Source: JAGMDK01 sp023128695 (GTDB taxonomy: Bacteria > Planctomycetota > Phycisphaerae > UBA1845 > Fen-1342). From it: a stretch of DNA of 27,753 nucleotides. The stretch lies in NCBI GenBank assembly GCA_030628805.1, contig DAOVQG010000020.1, forward strand, positions 1 to 27,753. Reading direction: 5' to 3'. The notes under the pieces are model-generated. The model did not search any database, had not been told where the DNA came from, and worked only from the letters and a program-made list of their open reading frames with translations. Every line of letters starts with the position of its first letter. Within the stretch, counting starts at the first letter, position 1. A program made the position numbers and the translations under genes. This document shows, in pieces, positions 21,619-27,753 of the stretch.

Positions 21619-23436
21619 CTATGCCAAAAAGTGGACCGACTTGCGTCCCGTGATCTTTTCCGACTCACTCATGGCGGCGTGAATATCGAAAGACGGCTGA
21701 AGACCGTCGGTCGCTTCCTTCACCAACGCGTCATAGACGGAACGGAAATTCTTCAGCGTCGTCAAGATCGGGTTCGCGGAGGTCTGGCCCAAGCCGCAAC
21801 GGCTCATGAGCTTGACCGTCTCACCCAATTCCTGAAGGTACTTCAGGTCGGACGGCTCGCCCTTGCCGGCGAGAATCTTCCCCAGCCGTTCCTTGAGCAG
21901 CACGTTACCGACCCGGCAGGGCGTGCAGTAGCCGCAACTTTCCTCGATGAAGAAGTCCAGGAACGCGTCGGCGATTTCGAGCACGTTGCGGTCGAGCCCG
22001 AAGACCATGAGCGAGCCGCCGGTCGCCAGGTCGTCGTAACAGATCGAGCGGCCGAACTCATCGCGCGAGACCATTTGTCCGCTGGGGCCGCCGACCTGGA
22101 CCGCGTAAGCATCCCCGGCTCCGGCCAGCCTCAACACCTCGTTGAGTGTGATCCCGAACGGCACCTCGAACACGCCGGGGCTGCGGCAATCGCCGGAGAT
22201 GCTCAGGAGCTTGGTCCCGCTGCTGCCCTCGGAGCCGTACTCATTAAAGGTGGCGGGGCCGTCTTCGAGGATTTTCGTCACGCAGCCCAGCGTCTCGACG
22301 TTGTTAACGACCGTGGGGTGCTCCAAGTAACCCTTCTGGGCCGGGAAGGGCGGGCGGTTCTTCGGGTCGCCGCGGAGCCCCTCGCAGGAGCTGATCAGGG
22401 CGGTTTCCTCGCCGCAGATGTAGGCCCCCGCGCCCATCTGAATACGGATATCGAAATTGAAGTCTTCTTTGCCGCAGATCTTGTTGCCGAGCAGGTTCTC
22501 ATCGCGGCGCTTCTGGAGCACGTCCTCGAGAAACGCCCGCAGGTAGGCGTACTCGCCGCGCAGGTAGAGGATGCCTTCGTCGGCCCCGATGGCGTAGCCG
22601 GCGATGGTCATGCCGGCAAACACGCGGTCCGGACGCTCGGTCAGGATGACGCGATCCTTGAACGTCCCGGGCTCACCCTCGTCGGCGTTGCAGATCACAC
22701 AGCGCTTAGTGCCGGGCGCGCCGCGGGTGAATTCCCACTTCATGCCGGTCGGGAAGCCGGCCCCGCCGCGGCCGCGGAGTCGGGAGGTCTTCACCGCGCG
22801 GATCACCTCGACGGGCGACATGGCCAAGGCCTTCTTGATCGCCTCGCCGCGATTGACCGGGCTGAAAATTACCGGCCCGGGCTTGCGGATGTTGTTGACC
22901 ACCATGGCCTGGACCAGCTCGTGGGCGTTGTTGCCGTCACCCAGCTTGCGGACCAGGCGGCGGGGGTCGAGATGCCGCCTCAGCTCCTGCACGATCTGGC
23001 GGGCCGTGGTGCGGTGCAGGTCGGTGACGACAACGTCGTTGACCAGTGCCGCCGGGGCCTGGTCGCACATCCCGATGCAGGGGGTGTACTCCAGCGTGAT
23101 CGTGCCGTCGGGCGTGGTCTGCCCCACTTCAATGCCCAACTCGTCCGCGAAGGCCTGCGCCACCCGGTCCGCGCCGTGCATCCGATTGATGATGTCGTCG
23201 CAGACGCGAATGACGACCTTTCCTTTCGGCCGGTCCGACAGAAAGGCGTAGAAGGAGACCACGCTGTCCACCTCGACACGGTGCACGGACACCGCCTTGG
23301 CGATCAGCTCCATCGCTTCGCCGGAGACACAGCCGAACTGCTCCTGCACCGCCCGGACGATATCCATCAGGCGCGTGCGGTCATGGCCGTGTGCCCGACA
23401 GATCTCCTTGACGGCGGCCCCGAGATTCTCGCTCAT
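21619..23436 (-). CDS. hoxF: Hydrogenase diaphorase subunit HoxF with fused HoxE/NuoE-like N-terminus
   Basis: 605 residues from the ATG at 23436, preceded by GAGG; the open frame to 23760 translates repeats. Residues 1-155 are a NuoE/HoxE-like thioredoxin-fold domain: Cys79 and C120-IGM-C124 align with [2Fe-2S] ligands, but the second ligand position (RVCDDIIN, Asn84) is Asn rather than Cys. Residues 170-590 are NuoF-like: GRGGAGFPTG (222-231) and CNADEGEPGTF (249-259) for FMN and NAD, GAGAYICGEETAL (335-347), and a [4Fe-4S] site at Cys501, Cys504, Cys507 and Cys547. The fused arrangement and length resemble the HoxF of soluble hydrogenases rather than the separate HoxE of cyanobacteria. It performs NAD(H) exchange. 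Confidence 0.96.
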   Translation of the reverse strand: MSENLGAAVKEICRAHGHDRTRLMDIVRAVQEQFGCVSGEAMELIAKAVSVHRVEVDSVVSFYAFLSDRPKGKVVIRVCDDIINRMHGADRVAQAFADELGIEVGQTTPDGTITLEYTPCIGMCDQAPAALVNDVVVTDLHRTTARQIVQELRRHLDPRRLVRKLGDGNNAHELVQAMVVNNIRKPGPVIFSPVNRGEAIKKALAMSPVEVIRAVKTSRLRGRGGAGFPTGMKWEFTRGAPGTKRCVICNADEGEPGTFKDRVILTERPDRVFAGMTIAGYAIGADEGILYLRGEYAYLRAFLEDVLQKRRDENLLGNKICGKEDFNFDIRIQMGAGAYICGEETALISSCEGLRGDPKNRPPFPAQKGYLEHPTVVNNVETLGCVTKILEDGPATFNEYGSEGSSGTKLLSISGDCRSPGVFEVPFGITLNEVLRLAGAGDAYAVQVGGPSGQMVSRDEFGRSICYDDLATGGSLMVFGLDRNVLEIADAFLDFFIEESCGYCTPCRVGNVLLKERLGKILAGKGEPSDLKYLQELGETVKLMSRCGLGQTSANPILTTLKNFRSVYDALVKEATDGLQPSFDIHAAMSESEKITGRKSVHFLA

Positions 23437-23485
23437 GGAATACCTCGTTTGTTCGCGCCAAACCTTAGAGCGTTTAACATAATCA

Positions 23486-23720
23486 TGTGTGGCACCGGCA
23501 TCCTGCCGGTGAATCCACTGTGGCACCGGCATCTTGCCGGTGAATCCGCAGGCTGGAAGCCTGTGCCACCCGGTAGCGTCAGGCCTCCGTGCCTGACGAA
23601 ATGTAGCGTCCGGGCTCTGTCCCGGACGTCGTCGTGGAAAAGCGTTTTCCCGTCTTCTACGTCCGGGACAGAGCCCGGACGCTACATTTCCAGACCAGCG
23701 CCGCCTATAGAGGCGGACTG
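23486..23720. repeat. Composite hairpin block between hypB and hoxF
   Basis: In order: CACCGGC-ATCCT-GCCGGTG and CACCGGC-ATCTT-GCCGGTG (23486-23543), an inverted CAGGC-TGGAA-GCCTG hairpin (near 23549-23563), GTAGCGTCAGG...CCTGACG (23573-23598), the 85-bp inverted-repeat element copy B (23602-23686), and CCGCC-TATAGA-GGCGG followed by ACTGC that abuts the hypB stop (23702-23720). The last hairpin could act as a processing or termination signal after hypB, although no T-run follows. Confidence 0.88.
23602..23686. repeat. 85-bp long inverted-repeat element, copy B
   Basis: Perfect 28-bp arms (23602-23629 and 23659-23686) around a 29-bp spacer. The arms match those of 8119-8203 except one base, and the spacer matches that copy only when reversed. 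Outer ends are TGTAGCG. The inner part of each arm is a hairpin in its own right, so the unit can fold as one long stem or two short ones. No coding capacity is present, and no target-site duplication was recognised. Confidence 0.9.
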
Positions 23721-24383
23721 CTAGGAGCCGGTTTGCCCGCGTCGCTGCTGCCGCAACCAAGCCAACCAGCGGTCCATGCCTTGGCCAGTTTTGGGTGAAA
23801 GCTCAATCAGCGGAGCGCGTGTGTTAATCCGAGAAAGGTCCTCATACACTTTTTCAAATTGGAAGTCAACAACGCCAATCAAATCCACCTTGGTTAGCAG
23901 AATTACGTCCGCCGGCTGGAACAGCGTTGGGTACTTGGCCACCTTGTCGTCCCCCTCGGGGACGCTGAGCAGCACCGCCCGCAGGTGCTCGCCCAGGTCG
24001 TGGGCCGCCGGGCAGACCATGTTCCCGACGTTCTCGATGAACAGGAAGCTGATGTCGTTCAGGTCGAGCGTGGCCAAGCCTGCCGAGACCTGGGGGGCGG
24101 AGAGGTGGCAGCCGCGGCCGGTGTTGATCTGGGTGATCTCAGCGGCGCAGCCGCCGAGGCGTTCGGCGTCACGCGTGGTCTGCAAGTCGCCCACCAGCAC
24201 CGCGCAGCGCTGCTCGGGCCCCAGCAAGGGGATCGTTTTTTCCAGCAGCATGGTTTTCCCGCTGCCGGGGGCACTCATGATATTTACCGCCAGCACGCCG
24301 GCGGCGTCCATCCGGCGGCGATTCTCATTGGCGAGCGCGTCATTGGCCTTCAGCACGCTTTCGACGACGTTGATCTTCTTCAT
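23721..24383 (-). CDS. hypB: Hydrogenase nickel incorporation GTPase HypB
   Basis: 220 residues from the ATG at 24383, which overlaps the hypA stop (ATGA), so it is translationally coupled. It hydrolyses GTP to drive nickel insertion into HoxH with HypA. P-loop SAPGSGKT (37-44), metal-linked Cys92-His93 (GRGCHLSAPQV), FIENVGNMVCP with Cys124, and the base-recognition motif LLTKVDL are visible. A Ser (CHLSA) stands where Asp is common after CHL. There is neither an N-terminal CxxCGC motif nor a His-rich nickel store, so it is the minimal form. The stop abuts a hairpin shared with other gene ends. Confidence 0.97.
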   Translation of the reverse strand: MKKINVVESVLKANDALANENRRRMDAAGVLAVNIMSAPGSGKTMLLEKTIPLLGPEQRCAVLVGDLQTTRDAERLGGCAAEITQINTGRGCHLSAPQVSAGLATLDLNDISFLFIENVGNMVCPAAHDLGEHLRAVLLSVPEGDDKVAKYPTLFQPADVILLTKVDLIGVVDFQFEKVYEDLSRINTRAPLIELSPKTGQGMDRWLAWLRQQRRGQTGS

Positions 24384-24745
24384 GTCTTCGCGGCCTCGTC
24401 CTCGATCTCGCAGACCACCGATTTCAACACGATATCCTGACCCGCGATGAGTTCCGCATCCGCCGCCGAGCAATGCGGGCATAGGAAATCGTCAATCGCC
24501 GGCTCGAAGCGCTGGCCGCACGATCGGCAATTGGCCACCATGCGCTCCTCGCTGAGTTTCAGGGTCGCGCCGGCGGCCGGCGTGTCCACGGTAACGGCCT
24601 CGAATGCCAATTGCAGCGCCTCCGGCACGACTTGCTGCATCTCGCCACAGATGACCTCCACTTCCACGATCCGAACGGCGTGCTGCTCGTCGGCGATTCG
24701 CAGCAACTGATCCATCATGTCGGCGGCGATGGACATTTCATGCAT
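24380..24745 (-). CDS. hypA: Hydrogenase nickel metallochaperone HypA
   Basis: 121 residues from the canonical MHEMSI start at 24745 (His2 and Glu3 belong to the nickel site); the open frame upstream translates repeats. The zinc-binding site is C73-RS-C76 and C89-PH-C92. It delivers nickel to HoxH in partnership with HypB, whose start overlaps this stop by 4 bp. GGGAG lies 11 nt upstream of the start. A 174-bp gap containing an inverted hairpin pair separates it from hypE. Confidence 0.96.
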   Translation of the reverse strand: MHEMSIAADMMDQLLRIADEQHAVRIVEVEVICGEMQQVVPEALQLAFEAVTVDTPAAGATLKLSEERMVANCRSCGQRFEPAIDDFLCPHCSAADAELIAGQDIVLKSVVCEIEDEAAKT

Positions 24746-24783
24746 TCGACGACCACTCCCAGTTCGTCCCGTTGATGGGCTGG

Positions 24784-24865
24784 TGTGCCACTGCTCTTGA
24801 GCAGTGTTTCTTAGCGATCTCGGTGCACCCGACGAAGCATAGCACTGCTCAAGAGCAGTGGCACA
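24784..24865. repeat. Inverted pair of 23-bp hairpins between hypE and hypA
   Basis: TGTGCCACTGCTCTTGAGCA continuing to 24806 is an exact inverse complement of 24843-24865, separated by 36 bp. Each arm is itself a hairpin (CACTGCT-CTTG-AGCAGTG). A relative with a different loop (TGC) is at 18240-18262. This is the only repeat-filled junction inside the hyp module. Confidence 0.95.
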
Positions 24866-24919
24866 CATTGCGATCGATACGTCGGGTGGCCCAACCAATA
24901 GTACATACTTAACAAAGCT

Positions 24920-25978
24920 CTAACATATTCGCGGCAGTTCCTCGCCGTATGGCCGTTGGACGATGCGTCGACCGCCGACGCGGGTGATCAATTCGACCAG
25001 CGGGGGTGTTGCCTCAAAGACGCGTCCAATGACGGCTCCGTCTTTTCCGAGCGGATGTGCTCTACACGCAGCCAATACCCGCCCGGCATCCCCGGCCGCC
25101 ATAACTATCACACACTTGCCCTCATTCGCTGTTGTCAGCGGATCAAGCCCCAGCATCTCCGCCGCGTGGCGCGTGGCGGGGGCTAGAGGCACGCGGTTCT
25201 CGTTAATTTCAATACTCAGACTCCGCGCTTCGCAGATATCCGCCAGCACACCGGCGATCCCGCCCCGAGTCGCGTCACGCAGGAACTTGACGTCCGCTCC
25301 GGTCTCGAGCAAGGCGGCGATCAGACCATTGAGCGGGGCCGCATCACTGTGGATCGTCGAGTCAAACTCGATCCCGCTCCGGACCGACATGACCGCGAGG
25401 CCATGGTCGGCGATGTTGCCATTCACGAGAATCACGTCGCCCGGCTCGATGCGCTCCAGTCCAAGCCGCACGCCCGGTCGCATGTGGCCGATGCCGGCGG
25501 TGTTGATGAACAGACCTTCCAGGGGCTGATTATCCTGGCCCGCGGTCTGCCGCCGCTCGATCACTTTTGTGTCGCCGGTAACGACCTCCACGCCGGCTTC
25601 CCGGGCGGTGGCTGCGATTGACGCCACGATGCGGTCGAGCACCTCCAGCGGCAGACCTTCCTCAATAATCAATCCGAGACTGAGCGCGATCGGCTTGGCC
25701 CCCATCACCGCCAGATCATTGACCGTCCCCACGACCGCCAGTCGGCCGATGTCCCCGCCCGGGAACTCCAGCGGCGTCACGACATATGAATCGGTCGTGA
25801 AAACCAGCTCGCCGGCCGACCATGGCAGCACGGCCCCGTCCGTCAATTGCTTGAGCGTTTCATTCTTCAGCGGCGGCAGAAAGTGCTCGCGGATCAGCCG
25901 CCCCATCAACTCGCCCCCGCCGCCATGGGCGATGACTACGCGGTCGTAGGTTCCGGAAACGCTTGCCGACGTGTTCAT
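24920..25978 (-). CDS. hypE: Carbamoyl dehydratase HypE
   Basis: 352 residues; the ATG at 25978 overlaps the hypD stop by 4 bp. HypE takes the carbamoyl group made by HypF onto its C-terminal Cys and dehydrates it with ATP to a thiocyanate, the source of the CN ligands of the active-site iron. The essential C-terminus PRIC (Cys352) is intact. The AIRS/PurM-like fold is shown by VIAHGGGGELMGRLI (15-29), FTTDSYVVTPLEFPGGDIG and RDATRGGIAGVL. Length is normal. Its partner hypF is not in this window. Confidence 0.97.
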   Translation of the reverse strand: MNTSASVSGTYDRVVIAHGGGGELMGRLIREHFLPPLKNETLKQLTDGAVLPWSAGELVFTTDSYVVTPLEFPGGDIGRLAVVGTVNDLAVMGAKPIALSLGLIIEEGLPLEVLDRIVASIAATAREAGVEVVTGDTKVIERRQTAGQDNQPLEGLFINTAGIGHMRPGVRLGLERIEPGDVILVNGNIADHGLAVMSVRSGIEFDSTIHSDAAPLNGLIAALLETGADVKFLRDATRGGIAGVLADICEARSLSIEINENRVPLAPATRHAAEMLGLDPLTTANEGKCVIVMAAGDAGRVLAACRAHPLGKDGAVIGRVFEATPPLVELITRVGGRRIVQRPYGEELPRIC

Positions 25979-27069
25979 GAATGTTCCCCCGCTCGCATCG
26001 CCGCACGGTTGTACTTAAACCACGCCGCACAGGTGCCCTCGCTGCTGACCATGCAGGGGCCGATCGGGTTGAGGGGTGTACATTGCTCGGCGAAGGCGGG
26101 GCATTCCGTCGGGTCGGCCTTACCGGTAATGACCTCGCCACAGCGGCACAGCGGGTGGTCTTCGTCCTCGCCGAGTTCGACGCCGAAGCGTTGCAGGGCG
26201 TCGAAGTGCTGATAAGTCGGCCGCAGATCCAGACCGCTCTTCGGAATGACCCCCAGCTCGCGCCACGGCGCGTCAGCGGGCACAAATACACGATCGAGCA
26301 ACTCCAAAGCCACCCGGTTGCCCGTCTCGTTCACGACAGCGGGATAGACGTTCTCAACCGCGGCGCGACCTTCGACTACTTGCCGCATTAGTGCGACCAG
26401 GCCTTTCAGCACCTGTTCGGGCTCGAATCCGACGACGACCACCGGCCGGGCGTGCTCGGTCACGATCGGTTGGTAAGCGCCGGCCCCGATAATCACGCTC
26501 ACATGCCCAGGGGCGAGGAAGCCGTCGAGCGGCACATCGCCTGCTTCGAGTAGTGCCCGCATCGCCGGCACCACGAGCTTGTGGCACATCAGCACGCTGA
26601 AGTTCTCGACGCCGTCATGCTCGGCTTCCAAGACGGTTGCCGCGGTGGCCGGAGCGGTCGTTTCAAAGCCGACTCCCAGAAAAACCACAGGTTTCTCGGG
26701 ATTCCTGCGGGCCAGCTCAAGGGCTGTGCGGGCCGAGTTGACGACCTTGATCCGCGCGCCCGTGGCCCGCAGCCGTTCCAGGCTTCCAAGCCGGCCGGGT
26801 ACGCGCATCATGTCGCCGTAGGTGGCGAGGATGACCTCCGGCCGAGCCGCGAGTTCGATCGCCGCATCGATGTGCCGCTGTGCGGTAACGCATACGGGGC
26901 AGCCGGGACCGCTCACGAGCCGTAGCTTTTCTGGCAGCATCGAGCGGATGCCGCTACGGAAGATCGAGACCGTATGCGTGCCACACACCTCCATGAGCTT
27001 AATCTGACGACTAAGGCCGCGGGACAGCTCGTGCAGTTCATGGCTCAGCGGTTCGATCCGATCTTTCAC
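25975..27069 (-). CDS. hypD: Hydrogenase Fe(CN)2CO assembly scaffold HypD
   Basis: 364 residues from a GTG at 27069 that overlaps the hypC stop (GTGA). With HypC it is the scaffold on which iron receives CN and CO. Key motifs: MEVCGTHTVSIFRSGI (Cys29), GPGCPVCV (Cys57, Cys60), GFETTAPATA, and a C-terminal cysteine cluster for the [4Fe-4S] centre (CRCGEVITGKADPTECPAF, then QC, PC and TCAAW). Length matches the family. Four-base overlaps on both sides show tight coupling of hypC-hypD-hypE. Confidence 0.97.
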   Translation of the reverse strand: MKDRIEPLSHELHELSRGLSRQIKLMEVCGTHTVSIFRSGIRSMLPEKLRLVSGPGCPVCVTAQRHIDAAIELAARPEVILATYGDMMRVPGRLGSLERLRATGARIKVVNSARTALELARRNPEKPVVFLGVGFETTAPATAATVLEAEHDGVENFSVLMCHKLVVPAMRALLEAGDVPLDGFLAPGHVSVIIGAGAYQPIVTEHARPVVVVGFEPEQVLKGLVALMRQVVEGRAAVENVYPAVVNETGNRVALELLDRVFVPADAPWRELGVIPKSGLDLRPTYQHFDALQRFGVELGEDEDHPLCRCGEVITGKADPTECPAFAEQCTPLNPIGPCMVSSEGTCAAWFKYNRAAMRAGEHS

Positions 27070-27338
27070 GTGGTGTGGTCCTCGTCCGCAACCATTCCCG
27101 GCCCCCCTTCGGCTTCGATCATCGGCTCCCCCAAGACCTGCTGGAGGTAGTCCCAGGTCTCCCGCGCCTCCGCCTCGTCGAGCTGCGTAATCGCAAAGCC
27201 GGCGTGGACCAGGACCCAGTCACCTCGGTTCACCTCCGGCGTCAGGATTTTGCTGACCTTGAGCGTGCTGCCCTGGAGATCAACGACGGCTTCGTCGCCG
27301 GTGCATTCGATAACTTGGGCTGGGACAGCCAGGCACAT
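27066..27338 (-). CDS. hypC: Hydrogenase maturation chaperone HypC
   Basis: 90 residues. The start is placed at the second of two in-frame ATGs (27338) because it gives the canonical MCLAVPAQV, in which Cys2 becomes the N-terminal ligand-carrying residue, and because GAGGA is then about 7 nt upstream. His45 in LVHAGFAI matches the conserved His. It binds HypD and the HoxH precursor to deliver the Fe(CN)2CO unit. It is the first gene of the operon, with an extended -10 promoter about 30 bp upstream. The C-terminal 20 residues are a Gly-, Glu- and Asp-rich extension. Confidence 0.96.
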   Translation of the reverse strand: MCLAVPAQVIECTGDEAVVDLQGSTLKVSKILTPEVNRGDWVLVHAGFAITQLDEAEARETWDYLQQVLGEPMIEAEGGPGMVADEDHTT

Positions 27339-27367
27339 TAGCATTCCTCTTCAGTCGTAAAGCGTGG

Positions 27368-27376
27368 ATTATAGCA
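27368..27376 (-). promoter_or_regulatory. Extended -10 promoter of the hyp-hox operon
   Basis: On the minus strand TGCTATAAT (27376-27368) combines a TGn extension with a perfect TATAAT. Transcription would start near 27361, giving a leader of about 22 nt to the hypC ATG at 27338. No good -35 hexamer is seen 16-18 bp upstream, as is common for extended -10 promoters. This is the only convincing promoter for the ten-kilobase operon. Confidence 0.55.
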
Positions 27377-27445
27377 CGAACCAACTTTCGCCTCGAATCG
27401 AACGACAGCCGGACCGATCTCGGGGAACTGCGCATCGCTCGTGAT

Positions 27446-27670
27446 TTGCGAGGCGAGTTCGGTCCCGCGCCAAGCGGCTCGTGGTGGCGCATCGATCATC
27501 CCACGTCGGCCGTCGTGCGGTTGGCCGACGGCGCTTGGCACGGTCTTTTGGTGTATCGCATCGTGGACAACGGTGAAATCGAGGGCAGCGCCAAGCCCGC
27601 TCCGCGGACGGGCTGCTACGTCGAAGAGGTCTTTTCGAGAGGACCGGCCATTGAGGCATGGCGGTTCTAG
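27446..27670 (+). CDS. Small hypothetical protein, start uncertain
   Basis: A plus-strand frame from a TTG at 27446 gives 74 residues ending at a TAG (27668-27670). The frame is open further upstream, through the promoter region into hypC, without an ATG or GTG, so the true start is unclear. Codon use (G/C-rich third positions) and composition look coding: WWRIDHPTSAVVRLADGAWHG and VYRIVDNGEIEGSA. No family is recognised. It is divergent from hypC. The last 83 bp of the window hold nothing assignable. Confidence 0.4.
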   Translation: MRGEFGPAPSGSWWRIDHPTSAVVRLADGAWHGLLVYRIVDNGEIEGSAKPAPRTGCYVEEVFSRGPAIEAWRF

Positions 27671-27753
27671 CGAGACTTCGTCTCGGACCGCACTTCCCGA
27701 AAAAAACCCGCCGATCCATTCCCAATTCGGTGGATGACGTTCTTGTCGTGTTG

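Noticed and set aside
21418..23724. Long plus-strand open frame (768 codons) opposite hoxF
   Set aside because: Antisense shadow caused by high third-position GC. hoxF on the minus strand has all catalytic motifs, and the ends of this frame translate hairpin repeats.
23437..23760. N-terminal extension of hoxF in the same frame
   Set aside because: The codons belong to hairpin repeats and the 85-bp element; the ATG at 23436 has a ribosome binding site and fits the family length. The same reasoning removes extensions at 11697-11876, 13965-14036, 16083-16295, 18203-18370 and 24746-24898.

Overview
The window (27.8 kb, GC-rich) reads as chromosomal DNA of a planctomycete-like bacterium. This is inferred from gene content and style, not from a marker gene. 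Pointers are secreted proteins with Ca-binding 'DCNxNGxxDEC' and dockerin-like C-termini, an alkaline-phosphatase-superfamily 'sulfatase', a twin-arginine sugar isomerase, a stand-alone release-factor-like protein, and very dense short hairpin repeats in nearly every intergenic gap. No rRNA, tRNA, CRISPR, transposase or prophage gene was seen.

Layout. 1-10.5 kb is a mixed accessory region: a sulfatase-like membrane/lipoprotein enzyme (-), a secreted C39-like cysteine-peptidase-fold protein with a dockerin-like tail (+), a Gfo/Idh/MocA oxidoreductase (-), a possible fliS remnant (-), a family-5 uracil-DNA glycosylase (-), a twin-arginine TIM-barrel isomerase translationally coupled to a GGQ release-factor-like protein (+), and a 759-residue secreted repeat protein of the beta-propeller type (-). 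10.9-16.1 kb (all -) holds, in transcription order, a MoxR ATPase, a DUF58 protein, a BatA/VWA membrane protein, an 83-residue unknown protein and a PilZ protein. 16.4-17.2 kb (+) holds an acidic coiled-coil protein.

17.3-27.3 kb (all -) is a nearly complete NAD-linked [NiFe]-hydrogenase locus. In transcription order it reads hypC, hypD, hypE, hypA, hypB, hoxF (with an N-terminal HoxE/NuoE-like domain), hoxU, hoxY, hoxH, a maturation endopeptidase (hoxW type) and a stand-alone response-regulator receiver. An extended -10 promoter lies just upstream of hypC. HypCDE build the Fe(CN)2CO group, HypAB insert nickel, and the protease removes the HoxH C-terminal peptide. HoxYH is the H2-activating module and HoxFU the NAD(P)H diaphorase. 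hypF is not in the window.

The most unusual feature is the interspersed repeats. At least seven sequence families of short hairpins occur, most with GTAG or GTGG at the foot of the stem, as in REP elements. They are single, paired in inverted orientation, or in tandem arrays with 25-, 29- and 60-bp periods. Stem differences between copies are compensatory (C-G to A-T). They fill almost every gap between the hox structural genes, while hypC-D-E and hypA-B overlap with no gap. One array even supplies the last codons and stop of hoxU. Other gene ends carry simple tandem arrays with 7/8-, 8- or 14-bp units.
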